Below, in pieces: positions 46,366-58,300 of a stretch of 64,000 nt of DNA. The notes below the pieces were generated by a model. It ran no database searches and was not told the origin of the DNA. It was given only the letters and a program-made list of their open reading frames with translations. The DNA comes from Stercorarius parasiticus (Eukaryota; Chordata; Aves; Charadriiformes; Stercorariidae). A program made the translations under genes and the position numbers. How positions within the stretch are numbered: the stretch's first letter is position 1; each line of letters begins with the position of its first letter. The DNA lies in the NCBI GenBank assembly GCA_013396915.1, contig VWZL01005129.1, positions 62,001 through 126,000 on the forward strand, given 5' to 3'.

Positions 46366-48123
46366 ACCATAGTATACTTTCTTAGAAGTCTTTGAATTCA
46401 TGTTTTCTGTGATCTCTGCCATTTATTGCACAGTATTAATTTCTGAGATGAATTTAATTTGTACAGTAATTAGAAATTATTTTAGCTTCTGGAAGCATGT
46501 TCTAAATGTTGGAAGCAGGATCCAGTCAGTGATCCATCTCCTAGCTATAGTGGCATAATGACTGGGAGATGACGTCCAAAATGAGTACTCAGCACTCAAT
46601 TCACTCAATTTGTTCTTCACCCAAGGTGAAGAACAAAACCTCGTCTCTGCTCCCAGAGGAGTAAATTTAGTCATCGTCCTGACTACTCCAGGCTGATGCA
46701 GGGCTAATGGAAGTAGCGTCCCTGTACCTCCAGTGTGCTTAAAGATCAGGCTACTTGCAGCTGAGAGAAATTAGTCTCTCTCAAAAGCAGATATGGGGAA
46801 TGATGAAAAGAGTACTAGCCAGACCAAAATGAATTACCTCCTTTTAGAATGCCTTTCTGTTTTCAGAGTCAATGTTTTTGTCCAGCATTTTAGACATGTT
46901 GGATGTGTAATATCCCATTACTCCCATGGGATAATGGCACATTTATCTCCCATTCTCAGCACTTCCACAGCTTATATCTCCAGTGTTTCATACCGGGCAG
47001 CCAGAAAAGGGGGGACCAAGAATTAACAACTCCCCATGAAAAGTTTGATGTAAGACCTAAACCTGGCATTAGACACACAGCCTGAGGCAGAATCCCATGT
47101 TCCAGAATAAGTGCACAGCTGCTATGAACAACATTCAGATTGTCTCTATTTTCCTGCAGGCCACTGCCTACTTCATGTTTTTGAGTTTCTGTTACTTGAG
47201 ATAATTTTGGTGAGGCACCCTATGGAGAACATTCTTCTCCGGTATGTTTCCTGGTTCTTCCCCTGAAAAGGGCAAAAGAGAGACTGTGGGATTATGTAGA
47301 ATTTGCTTATGTCAGTTAAAGGAAGAGGAAAAGTCACCTAATTGCTCATACATAGCAAGGGATTCCACTATAGCTTTTCCTAAGCTTTTGAGTCTTGGAC
47401 TTTGCAACCTATGTATAGTTCATGCACAATAGAGAGACTCAATGAACTTTCTCAATTTCTCGATCCTCAATTTGCTGCAACATTTAAGATAATGTTTTGA
47501 AATAATATAGTTCTTGAATTCAGAGCTGCTACGCAAGAAGCAGAAAGATATAAAGAGTTTAAGGGGTGAGTGTTTAGATGGATTTTATTCACAGCTATAA
47601 CTGACGTTATATCTGTATCGCTGCAGTGCTTGAAAACCAAAGTCGTAACAAGGCCGTGGGTACTACAGAAACATATCAGCGAAAGTCAGTCCCCCTTCCA
47701 AAGTACCTACCAAACACATGGGGGCCAATAGGTGAACTCAGTCATGCTCCCAAAGGCACTTAGGGGTGCAACGAGGCCATGCTGGTCAGAGGCAAGAACT
47801 ATTTCAGGCATAATACCTCAGAAAAGCTTACAAAAAATTGATTCTTTCCTGGCGATGTCACATTAATATCTTCCTTCCTTTGTTCATTGGTCAGAAACTG
47901 ATAGAACTGACTAGAAATAGGCTATCCAGCCACATAGAAGAGTATTTCTAAATACAGCAGTAATCCTAAAGACTGACATCTGAAAATCTAGAATCTAGAA
48001 TACAGTCCAGTGTTCTAGATCTATACAATCTAGAATAAAATCGAGTATCTAGAATACAAAAACTGGTTTTATGCAGGAAAGATAAAATTCTCGAGATCTA
48101 AAAGTTACTCTATTTCTTAACAG
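46366..48123. other. Leader intron of gene 4
   Basis: About 1.76 kb, no internal exon recognised. Its last 140 bases contain a cluster of TCTAGAAT motifs, listed separately. Confidence 0.5.
47988..48055 (+). repeat. Cluster of TCTAGAAT motifs
   Basis: TCTAGAAT or its core occurs at 47988 (two overlapping copies), 48029 and 48048, with a related TTCTAGATCT between. It is a short degenerate repeat 70-135 bp before the exon 2 acceptor of gene 4. Confidence 0.7.
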
Positions 48124-48140
48124 AACTGTTCAGAAGGAAA

Positions 48141-48795
48141 ATGAAGTCTGCATTGTATTTGTGTTTGCTGCTTCTTGCACTTCAAGTCCAGGGTCAACAT
48201 GGGTCCAACCCCAATGATCAACAGCAGGAACAAAAAAAAACCCATTCCCCAGAAGATCAGTCCCAGGCTGAAGGTGAAAATTCGCCTCATACCAAGACAG
48301 CCCCCAGCAATTATGACTTTGCATTTAGATTTTACAAGCATGTCAGAGAGGAGGTGGGCAACAGCAACATCTTCTTCTCTCCTTTGAGCATCTCCACTGC
48401 CTTTGCAATGCTCTCCCTGGGGGCCAGATCAAACACACTCGATCAGCTGCACAAAGGCCTCGCCTTCAACCTCACAGAACTGGAGGAGCAGGAGATCCAT
48501 GCGGGATTTCAGCGTCTCCTCCAGCTGCTGAACCACCCTCACCGAGAAGTCCAGTTGAGCGTGGGCAATGCCCTGTTCGTAGACGATCGACTGAAACTCC
48601 TCCAAAAATTTTTGGATGATGTCACAAATTTTTATTATTCTGAAGCTATTTCTAGTAACTTCCAGAATTCTCCAGAGGCTATAAAGGAAATCAATAACTA
48701 CATAGAAACAAAAACCCATGGGAAAATTGCTGGATTACTGAAGAGTCTTGATCCAGAAACTGTGATGGTTCTGGTTAACTACATTTTCTTTAAAG
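48141..48795 (+). CDS. SERPINA1: Gene 4 coding exon 2
   Basis: The exon opens at 48124 after ATTTCTTAACAG, with 17 bases before the ATG, the same leader length as gene 2. It ends in NYIFFK plus one base; the donor is GTGAGT at 48796. Confidence 0.93.
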
Positions 48796-51700
48796 GTGAG
48801 TGACAAACATTGGTAGAAGTTATACACATGGGCTCTGGAAGTCTTATTCAAATCTAAGAAATGTAACTTTTTTCACACTGTGAACCTATTCTATCACCTC
48901 ATTTAAAATATGTCATTCTACTTTTAAAGGACATAAAGAAATATTTGAAAGCCAGGTATGCAGAATCATTTTCCATATGAGTAAAAGAAAAAAAAAAGAA
49001 AGAAATTAAAAAAAAAGAATCTGTAAAAATGCTGATCAATGTCATATCAATTTTAAGCCAGATTCAGAGCTGAAAATATTCAGAAGGGATGAGCTTGGGA
49101 ACTTCTGATCATTTGTTGAAAGGCAAAGGTGTTTGGCTGTGCAGGACATGGTCAAACACGGATGACACTTGTGTGAAAGGAACAAGACTGGAACCTGTAT
49201 AGTGGGAGTCTGTGGAAGTTTTACCATTGCCTTAGCAGGCAAAGGCTCAGGTCTTTTCCATGGCAACCCTCAGCCTCAATTCTCTTTTTTTTAATTTTTA
49301 TTAGAACCGTTGAAATGATGTAAAGCTTCTTTTCATGCCCAGGGAACAAGCATCCTTAAACTGAGATAGGCTTGTTGTTGCCTTTACAGTTCAAATACAG
49401 TATTTTAAGCATCAACTAATATGTGACATGCCTATATTAGTCTATTTTTCAGTTTATTCAATTCTATACTCATTCCTTTGTCAAAAGGCTACTGGGAAAA
49501 ACCTTTCAACAATTTGTCCACCAGAGATGATGACTTCTTTTTGGATGCCAAGAATTCTGTTAAGGTCAAAATGATGCATCAAAGCAAAGCCTTTAATATC
49601 CATAGGGATGAGAAGATATCTTGCTGGGTAGTAGAAATCCCATACAAAGGAAATGCTGTCGCGTTGTTTGTTCTGCCTGATGAAGGGACAATGAAGCAGG
49701 TGGAGGACGCTTTGCTAAAAGAAACAGTGTCTAACTGGATGCACTCACTCACAAAAAGGTAATCTTTTGACTGCTGCTTTGTTTAAATATTGGACAGGTC
49801 ATAGGCAAGGTAAAGCCTAGGATGCCACAATGAGTTGCGAAGCAGAGCTCTGAGGAACAAACACTGCATAGTTTCCTTTGCTCAGACAAGGTATTGGGTG
49901 ATTTCGTACCCAAGGGAAACCCTCTCCTCAGCTCCCACGGTCACAGCAGTGGGTGTGCTACCAGCTGTGAGGATCCTGCACAGGGGTACATTGCCCTCAG
50001 GACCCTGCCTTGGGTAGGAAGGATCCAGTTCAAAAGAAAATACAATTTCTTTTTCTTGAGCCTGGATGATACTTTCCAGACAACCACTTTCATAAACCAG
50101 CACTCTGTCCCTGCACCACTGATCAGGCTGTGGCAGGTGGGACAGGTACCTCGATTTCTGCTTCTCTAGCAAGGGATTTATCACTATCTTAGAAAGCCAA
50201 GCTTTAACTCCACGGGTGTTTGGGATGGGTGTATACCTGCAACAGCTATTGCATCTAGGGATCTTGCAATAATAAACTCAAATTTTTCATTTCTTTTTGA
50301 AAAGAAAAATCCACCTGGACCTTCCAAAATTCTCCATCTCGGGCTCCTATGATGTTAAGAGCCTCTTTGAGAAAATGGGTGTGACAGATGTGTTCAGTGA
50401 CCACGCTGATCTCTCTGGAATGGCAGAAAATACTCTTCTGAAGGTTTCCAAAGTAAGTATGCAGAGCTGGTAATCAAGAGATTTGTCTGCCTTGCCTACA
50501 TGTGAGTTTTATCTCTGCAAATAGGCTGATCACACTTCTGGAGTGTATTCATGGTTCATTGATGGTAATAAAGGAAGGAAAAGGTTAGGCATTAAATGTC
50601 TCTTGTGTCTACAGTTTAATATTAAATTGTGCACTGTATAGCAATCCTGCAAATTCACTTGAAAATCTCCAAAGAATAAAAGAGAAAAGGGTAACAGGAA
50701 TAATTTCACAAAAAGCTGTTGTAAAATGATTAATGCATGGCAAGATTCATAATTATGACATAAGTTTGGGAATAGTCATTCTTATCCTATATATACACCT
50801 TTCATTACTGCATATCTGAGCACCTCAGGATTTATATGGACAACAGATTTGTGGAACAGGGATAGCCCCATTTCACAAACAGGAAACTGACACACAGATA
50901 AGCGAAGTCATTTTCCTAGTGTCCCACGGAATATATGTCTTGTGTCATGAAGGAAGTGATCCTTTCTTTCTATTCTGCACTTGTGAGACCACCTCTGGAG
51001 TAGTGAACATCCAGTTTGGGGCTTCCCAGTGCGAGGAACATGTAGACATCTCCCTTGTAGGAGCAGGGCGAGTCCACTGGAGAGTTAGTAGGATGGCCAT
51101 GTGGCTGGAGCACAGGATGTGTGAGGAGAGACTGGGAGACCTGGAGTTGTTCAGCCAGAAGGGAAGGTGAAGAGGGGTTCTTAGTGCTGGCTGCAGATAC
51201 CTATTAGGAGGGTGCAGAGAAGATGCACCCAGACCCTTCTTGCAGCTGCACAGTGATAGGACAAGGCAAGTGTAGGGTTCTGCATCTTGGGAGGAATAAC
51301 CCCATGCACTGGTACAGGTTAGGGGCTGACCTGCTGGAGAGAGAGACCTGTGAGTCCTGATGGACAACAAGTTGACAATGAGGCAGCAATGTGCCCTTGT
51401 GGCCAAGAAGGCCAACGGTCTCCCGGGGTGCATTAAAAAGAATGTGGCCAGCAGGTCGAGGGAGGTCATCCTCCCCCTCTACTCCGCCCTGGTGAGGTCA
51501 CATCTGGAGTACTGTATCCAGTTCTGGGCCCCCCTGTTCAAGAAGGACAGGGAATTACTGGAAAGAGTCCAGTGGAGGGCTACAAAGGTGATCAAGGGAA
51601 TGGAGCACCTCTCTAATGAGGAAAGACTGAGAGACCTGGGTCTGCTTAGCCTGGAGAAGACTGAGAGGGGATCTTATCGATGCTTATAAATATCTGAAGG

Positions 51701-53107
51701 GTGGGTGTAAAGAGGATGGGGCCCAGTGACATGACAAGGGGAAACAGACACAAGCTGGAACACAGGAAATTCCATCTCAACATGAGGAAAACCTTCTTTC
51801 CTTTGAGAGTGCCAGAGCACTGGAACAGGTTGCCCAGAGAGGGTGTGGAGTCCCCTTCTCTGGAGATATTCAAAACCCACCTGGTGCGTTCCTGTCCAGC
51901 CTGCTCCAGGTGAACCTGCTTTGGCAGGGGGTTGGACTAGATGATCTCCAAAGGTCCCTTCCAACCCCTACCATTCTGTGATTCTGTGAAGAGACAATGC
52001 ACACAAGACAGAAAATGGGAAATTCTCATCAGATATTATGTAAAAAAATTCACCATGAGGGTGATCAAAAACTAGGATGGGTTACTTAGAGAGGCTATGA
52101 AATTTCCATCCTAGGAAATACTCAAACCCTGAATTGATGAGACCCTGAGCAACCTTATCTTCTGTCAGAGTTGACTCAGTGTAGGGTGGTTGGTTGCATC
52201 CAACCTCTAGAGGTCCTTCCAACCTATATTATTTAATAATTTTGTGATTCCTCACACTGAATAATACCTTATTACATGTTTAAACACCTGGATTACAGAT
52301 ATTGGACAAGTGAATAGAGGAAGGGTAGCAGGACCTCATGGAGGAAATTTCAGATGCGAACTGGACAATGAAGATAAAACATGGAGAGCTGAACAAAAAC
52401 AATGAAATAATATTACGTGAATTCAGAAATATGAATTTGCTATACTTACCACAGAAAGCCCTGTAAAGTCGTATCAATGGACTGTGCTATGGAAAAACAT
52501 CCTATAAATCTTTTACTACTCTGTCTTTGTAGAAAGAATTTTTTTGCATACACAGAAATTGATGCAAAATGAAAACTTTCTTCTTCTATGTTAAATACTA
52601 AGGACAAAATCTTACTCTGAGAAACAACAGAACAATATATGTTCTCTATGCTGCTCAGTCTCTGCAAGGAGCCAAGCTTGACTCTGCCAGAGTTTTGACA
52701 AAAACTCTCCCTGAACTCAGAACAAACTTTGCTAGTCTTGGAAAGGCTGGAGATGAGTACCTTTTTCACAGCAGTTCTACATTCATTCTGTTCTTTCCTT
52801 TAAAAACTACCTTCTCATGGTGTTCAAGCAAGCAAGTTTGTCCCAAGCTACTTTTCATTCTTCTGTATCTAGATTTTAATTTTTGCTTCCCTTGCAGGCA
52901 ATTCACAAGGCCGTGGTGGATGTTAGCGAGAACGGCACAGAGGCTGCTGCAGCGACAGTGATGGAAGCGGTACCAATGTCTGCAGAGTTTCCTCCTCCTC
53001 CTTTCATCAGATTCAACAGGCCCTTCCTGATGATTATTGTTGACAAAGTCACCCAAAGCATCCTCTTCATGGGGAAAATTGTGAACCCAGCTGCCGAGGA
53101 AGACTAG
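48141..53107 (+). CDS. SERPINA1: Gene 4: alpha-1-antitrypsin-type serpin, P1 Met (427 aa)
   Basis: Secreted serpin from exons 48141-48795, 49488-49758, 50305-50452 and 52898-53107; phases join cleanly, 1,284 bp with TAG. The signal peptide is residues 1-18 ([15 protein letters not shown]), followed by a Gln/Asn-rich linker of about 40 residues and the core from [11 protein letters not shown]. Framework motifs are [36 protein letters not shown] and ADLSGM. Hinge GTEAAAATV starts at residue 371, giving P2 Pro, P1 Met385 and P1' Ser386 (MEAVPM-S), the same bond type as human alpha-1-antitrypsin, which inhibits neutrophil elastase. The P' side is four residues longer than in human and contains four consecutive prolines. 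Signature is [11 protein letters not shown]. Sequons include NLT, NLS and NGT. The P1 Met is the oxidation-sensitive residue in mammals. SERPINA1 orthology is likely but a lineage-specific paralogue is possible. Confidence 0.94.
49488..49758 (+). CDS. SERPINA1: Gene 4 coding exon 3
   Basis: 271 bp. The acceptor is TTGTCAAAAG and the donor GTAATC. The split codon makes Gly (mammalian-like FFKG), where genes 2 and 3 have Ala. It carries [35 protein letters not shown] and NWMHSLTKR. Confidence 0.93.
50305..50452 (+). CDS. SERPINA1: Gene 4 coding exon 4
   Basis: 148 bp. The acceptor is TTTTTGAAAAG and the donor GTAAGT. It encodes [20 protein letters not shown], then [20 protein letters not shown] and LKVSK. 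Confidence 0.93.
50940..51265 (+). mobile_element. Older CR1 LINE copy, left part
   Basis: Degenerate CR1 RT C-terminus and 3' [36 protein letters not shown], then the GGACAAG that normally precedes AGGCAATGGGCACAAA. It breaks off at 51265, where a younger CR1 begins, and continues at 51991. Confidence 0.75.
51266..51990 (+). mobile_element. Younger CR1 LINE copy nested in the older one
   Basis: Well-preserved CR1 3' portion. It translates as [60 protein letters not shown], and in another frame [17 protein letters not shown] and [20 protein letters not shown]. It ends with GTTGGACTAGATGATCTCCA, CCTTCCAACC and the tail CATTCTGTGATTCTGTGAA. Confidence 0.9.
51991..52250 (+). mobile_element. Older CR1 LINE copy, right part
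   Basis: The sequence resumes the CR1 3' UTR where 51265 left off: GACAATGCACACAAGACAG, then a degenerate GGTTACTTAGAGAGGC, GGTCCTTCCAACCTATATT and the tail TTTTGTGATTC. It is more diverged than the nested copy, as expected if older. Confidence 0.75.
52898..53107 (+). CDS. SERPINA1: Gene 4 coding exon 5 (reactive-centre loop)
   Basis: The acceptor is TCCCTTGCAG. The exon opens [20 protein letters not shown], carries [14 protein letters not shown] and the signature FNRPF, and ends [13 protein letters not shown] with TAG at 53105-53107. Confidence 0.93.
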   Translation, partial: AIHKAVVDVSENGTEAAAATVMEAVPMSAEFPPPPFIRFNRPFLMIIVDKVTQSILFMGKIVNPAAEED

Positions 53108-53205
53108 GCCAGAGCTCTTGTACTCCCCAGTGCAGAGAAGAGAGCTTGGGCGCATCCAAGGGACTTCCTTGCAAAAAAAGGTTTAGAATTGATCCCTAAT
53201 TAACA

Positions 53206-53211
53206 AATAAA
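53206..53211 (+). terminator. SERPINA1: Candidate poly(A) signal of gene 4
   Basis: AATAAA, immediately repeated as AATAAATAAATA, lies about 100 bp after the stop codon. Mammalian SERPINA1 also has a very short 3' UTR. Confidence 0.65.
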
Positions 53212-53224
53212 TAAATATTATATG

Positions 53225-54150
53225 GAGTTATGCTTCACTTACAGGCAGCTGGGGACAAGCATGAGTGGGGCATGTTTACAAAATAACCCAGGCCAAATAG
53301 GCAGCTGTGGGATCTTCAACTCACAAACATTTCCCTACCTCACTCACTCATCACTGGTGCCACGGTCCTTTGCATGCAGGTAAACCTTCCTACTACTTGC
53401 TGAGAAACGCTCTGTGTCTCCCATTTTCTGAATATCAAATCATCATCTCAGAAACCCCAAATCTATCCCCTTCAGCTGAGAAACAATCCTTTCCCTCCCT
53501 CTCATTCCACTGTGAATCCCAGGAATTGTCTTTGAAGTCCTTCCAGGGCTTAGTGGCTAAGAAGAAAACAGAAACATAGATCTGTTAAACTTTTCCTCTC
53601 CTGGATGGTGGACGCTCCTGGGTAAAGAATAATCCCTTCCCTTCCAGCTTGACAACTGCCTCCTACCAGCTCCAAGCCCTTGCTCCCATCTCTATTGCTC
53701 ATTAGTTGCTCCAGAGTAAGGGGCCCAATTTTTCTGGCAGGGCAAGAATTTAGCTTCTGTGTCAGCAAAAGCTGCACATCACTGCACAAATGGTCATCCT
53801 AAGTGGTCTCGTGCATGTACAGTAAATCCTGGACTCCTCAGGAGAACTGGATGTGGCAAAAACTGTCCTCTGGTTCCAGAAATTGGTGACAGCAGCCTGG
53901 GATGTTGTTCATGTCTCCATTGTCCAAAAGCCGTCTAATCATGTTGCCCTCCACCTAATTCTGCAAGCTCAGGCTGATGAGTGGCTCCAGGAGATTCCTC
54001 TCCATTAAGGTGATGTTTGGGGTGCAGCAAGGTGACTCTGACACCTTCCTGAGCATTGAGAAGGCAGAAGATGGTGTTTCCAGCAGCATGATATGAATAG
54101 AGAGCTGTGCTGCAGCAGATTAATTTAGCTTACTGCTGATTAAAAATAAA
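53225..54150. other. Intergenic, no gene recognised
   Basis: About 0.9 kb downstream of gene 4. Short open frames without motifs; nothing supported. Confidence 0.4.
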
Positions 54151-54169
54151 GTAGGATAGTAATAAACAA

Positions 54170-54739
54170 AGACATAATTAAAAACACCTTCCCCCAACCC
54201 CTCCCTTCTTTCCCAGGATCAATTTCACTCATAACTCCTCTACCTCCTCCCCTCAGCAGCACAGGGGAAGGAGGAATGGGGATATGGGGATTGTGGTCAG
54301 TTTATAATGCTTTGTCTCTGCCATTCCTTCCTCCCCATGATCTTCCTCTGCTCCAGCATGGTGTCCCTCCCACAGGTGACGGTCCTTCACAAACTGCTCC
54401 GGTGTGGGTCTTTTCTACAGGGAAAGGAACAGACTGCTCCGGAGTGGGCTCCTCTCCACGGGGCCACAGGTCCTGCCAGGACCCTGCTCCAGAGTGGGCT
54501 CTCCACAGGCTGCAGCTTCCTTCAGGACACATCCACTTACTCTGGTGTGGGGTCCTCCCTGTGGGAGCAGTGTGGATATCTGCTCCACCGCGGTCCTGCA
54601 TGGGCTGCAAGGGCACAACCTGCCTCACATTGGTCTTCTCCAGGGGCTGCAGGGGAATCCCTACTCCAGCACCTACTCTGGCTTCTGGCTAAGCTGGGTC
54701 AGAAATGTTAAATGCTTCTGCTGTTGTGGGTTGGGTTGG
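54170..54739. mobile_element. Avian LTR/ERV-derived repeat with tandem CTGCTCC(A/G)G units
   Basis: Several imperfect units of the form CTGCTCCGGTGTGGGTC follow at intervals of about 40-70 bp (near 54392, 54435, 54485, 54538 and 54582), separated by CACGGGGCCACAGGTCCTGC-like strings. I recognise this pattern as a common bird ERV/LTR-associated repeat. Overlapping frames of 134-146 codons are by-products of the repeat. The element boundaries and orientation are uncertain. Confidence 0.6.
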
Positions 54740-55381
54740 TGTCCTGGTTTGAGTGACACAGGATTAATTTCTTCCTCAGTAGTTTTATTTTTCAGCAAGG
54801 TTTCTTCTCATGCTAGGGAAAAATGCATTTTTAGAAGACTCTAGTGGCTGAATGTGTGAAAATATTTACTTTATAGCCAGCTATAGTGTGCAGGTTTTAA
54901 GGTCTCAGTGTTTTTGAGCCTTGCCGGGTGTGGGGATGAGGAGGAGCAAACCTGGACACTTGACCCAGCCTGCCAACAGGATTATTTCATACCATGAATG
55001 TCACATTCAATCTAAATTAGAAAGTTTGCTGAGTTCTTCTCTTCCATGGTGACTGCGATCCTGAGAACTCCTTACCCTGGTGCCGGACCCCTGAGCCCTT
55101 TCCTTCCTCCCGAAGCCACAGCACTCGCAGTGTCCCACATTTGCTGTCCCCTGCTGGGAGTGCACAGCTTCTGCTGAGGGAATGGGCTGAGCATAATCCC
55201 TGTATATTTTATACTGGTATTGTGATCAATATTCGTGCTTTGGTATTATTACTGTTAATTATTTAGTATTGTTCTATTAAATCTGTTTATATTTCAGCCC
55301 TCAGGTTTCCATGTATTTTCCCAATTCCCCATCCCAGGTGGGGACGGGTCATCGGGTGATAGAATAATTGTCTAAACGACA
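54740..55381 (+). mobile_element. Probable solo LTR, avian ERV
   Basis: It begins TGTCCTGGTTTGAGTGACAC and ends GTCTAAACGACA, again with TG...CA termini. ATTAAA at 55276-55281 precedes TTTATATTTCAGCCC, the position of a poly(A) signal in bird LTRs, suggesting + orientation. Similar termini and layout to the LTR at 12.5 kb suggest a related family. No internal viral genes adjoin it and no clear target-site duplication was found. Confidence 0.65.
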
Positions 55382-58300
55382 ATAAATTGATGTGGGCTCT
55401 TCAAACCATAAGAGTTGGGAAAGCCCTGGCAGGTCATATGGATGAGAGAAAAGCCTAGTGTGCATATTTGCAGTGAGAGATAATAGGGCCTTTCATGTGT
55501 GCAAGGGCAGACCTTTTCCCAGACATACGGGCAAAAAATCCCAAACTCTAGTCAACCTATTCACACAGACCTGAAAATTTGCTTCATGCAAAATACTTTC
55601 TCTATAATCATCCCCTTGTGTCCAGATTTTAAAGAAAGAAAACCAGCAATGCTTGAAAAATATTCCATGGAAAATCTTAGTCAGCTACACCTGTCTAAGT
55701 CATTTCTCTCTCTGGAAAATAAAATCAATTGTTCCAGCAGTGCTTGAAGGGGCAAACCTCTGCTGCTGGAGCCAAGCCAAGGACTTCAGCTCTGCACAGG
55801 GCTGCCAAACTACAAGTCTCTTTACCCACAGCTACTAATAAAGCTTGCACAAGTCATTGCTCCCCTGCTTTGGGATCGGTGAGGTTTGGGTGAGCAGTTA
55901 ACTGTGCACTATTTGGGACACGTTAGAGGGAAGGCAAGAATGAGAATAAATAGGAAGCTGTTCGTATTACCTCATTTCTTCCCTCCCCTTCTGCCCACTT
56001 CTGGAAAATGAAAACTAGGAACAACCCCAGTCTTTTTGCTTAGTTGTAAATATTAGATATCTGAAATAGAAACCTTTGTAAAAATTCTTTATTATCTTCT
56101 TATCAGAACTGTGAGATTTTCTTACGGGAAATGGTGCAAGTCCACTTAGTGCCCTATGGGTTAAGCGCAGTTATTTGAGGGTGGAAAAATTATTTCAGCT
56201 GAGAGGATAGTTCCAGGCTATGCTTTTGTAACTTCCCTACAACTGCAAATAAGAACAACTACTCCAAAAAGTTTCAAAAGGCAGGCCAGTGATTTCTTAA
56301 ATAAGCAGTAAAGTTCAAAGACTTGGTTGAAGATTTATATGGGTTTTGGAAAGGAGCTTAAAGAGCTGGAAGAGAGCAGGAGTGTTGAGCTGATTTGTCC
56401 AGGAATTTTAGCTCCATGGGCAACTAGGGGGAGTATAACAAGAACATGATGATTTAACAGAAAAAGTGAAAACTTTACAGATGTTCAGAAAGTCTGCCAT
56501 AAACCAAAGGCAACACAGTGGACCAGCTGTAGATACCCTGAATCAGCTCTGGCTGAAACTGAAATTCTACCAAGAGGAAAATATATCACCCCGGGCCAAG
56601 ATAATACCAGCAAACTGCAGAGCCTTCACTTTTTTGGGAACAACATGCAAAGAAGAGGGGTGGGAGAGTAAAATCTCTCTGAAGAGGTCAAGGAACCCTT
56701 GGCCACATTTCAACATCCTTATGCTCCTCACACTTAAGACATACTGGCCCAAGGGAGAGAAAACTTGGAGCCAGCACATGGAGTGGACGGCTGATGGGCT
56801 GTGCCTCGGTGTTATCAGGGGATAAGTAGCCTCGCCTCATCCTCCACCAGCAAAGTACCTGCAGGTAATTATCTGAAATACAAGGATATGGATTTTGATC
56901 CTTGATGACTTCTCTTGTTAAACACAACAGTAGAATCTCCCCCTACTGTACAGGAATATTGGGCATGCAGGATCTGTAAGCACAGTGAGGGGTAAAACTA
57001 GACTGCATTAACTTTACACTATTTTACCTCTATTTTGCATAGATTTTAACAGACATGTCTCTCTGCGCCTTCGTTAATCACCTATCATCTCTGCTACTTG
57101 TGGTGTCAAGGCCGTATCTGAGAAAAGAGGCATTGCTGAAGTGCTCAGAGACAGCAATGCTGCTGCCGGAGTCGCAGGGAGCCCGACCTGGCACTTCCTG
57201 CAGTCAGCCCTAAGTGGGGATGGAGATTATCTGAGCAGTGGTTGTGTTTTGTATTTCCAAACAGTCTGACCCGACATCCAGCAACATTAAGGTTTATGAG
57301 CAGCAACAGGGAACGCTGTAGGCAGAAAACTGGCCTATTTGAAAAGTAACATATTGTACTTCAAAGTTACTGTGAACTTTCTTGATTTCTCTGAAATGTA
57401 CCTATTGAAATAATAACCACAAATAGCCAACAACTCAGAAAGAGTCAGAAAATCAGCCACGATTTGCCCTTGGCTAACATAAAATTGTATGTTAAAAATG
57501 TACAAAACCAGCTTGTTATGTTGGAGTCTTTTTGTGTTCTAGGCCTTTTCAAGTGCCCCTTTCCCGTTGGGTTACACTACCTCTCAGTTTGCTAAGGTAT
57601 CACCTTTACAACTGCCTCGCAAGGACAGGAATGCAGCCGGGGATCTCAGGTCCACGTGGGTTAAAGGAATTCCATAAGGCTGTGGAAAAGGCCAATGCAC
57701 TCAGCTGCCTTGCTTGGAGAACCACTTGGCATGAGTTATTTCTAGCAACACCTGGAGCTCCTTGGTGGTTAAGAATTCAAGCAAAGAATTTCTCATGAGC
57801 CCTTGGGAAAACTGCTGGCTTAGCCAATAGCTATTATATGCACAGTCAAGTGGATTCTCTTGCCAGCTGTATTTCTTTAAAGATGTGGCAGTACAGGCAA
57901 TGCTGGGTCAGCTTTTAACAAAGGGGCACCATCGGGTTTTCAGTCTTTTAGAACTGTAACTGTCGCCAGCTCTGCCAATGTTTTCCATGAAACTTCTTAG
58001 TCCTCATTTGTAAATCTGTGAGTCTTTAGGCAAGCACATCCCATTTACATCAGCATTTTGCATGCCTACATGCTGTGTGGAAGTCAATGGGAGCTGTGAA
58101 TACGTATCGACTGCCTGTACTGCAGGTGGGATTGATTTTAAGCATTTAAATATGGCACTGAAAAAGGAAACAGAAATCCACAACTTCTAATTTAGGAATA
58201 CAGCCATTCTTTCCAAACCTCTGCAGGGTCTGTGACACCCACAGTGCCTTTGCACCGCTCTTTGTTCAACGCTCATTGAAGAGCAAAGTGCCCAAAACTG

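Larger units (their letters stand above)
50453..52897. other. SERPINA1: Gene 4 last intron, enlarged by CR1 insertions
   Basis: 2,445 bp, compared with 728 and 997 bp for the same intron in genes 2 and 3. More than half of it is accounted for by two CR1 copies, one nested in the other (50940-52250). Confidence 0.85.

Noticed and set aside
54302..54844. Overlapping frames of 108-146 codons on both strands
   Set aside because: They arise from the GC-rich tandem units of an LTR-type repeat, which stay open in several frames at once.
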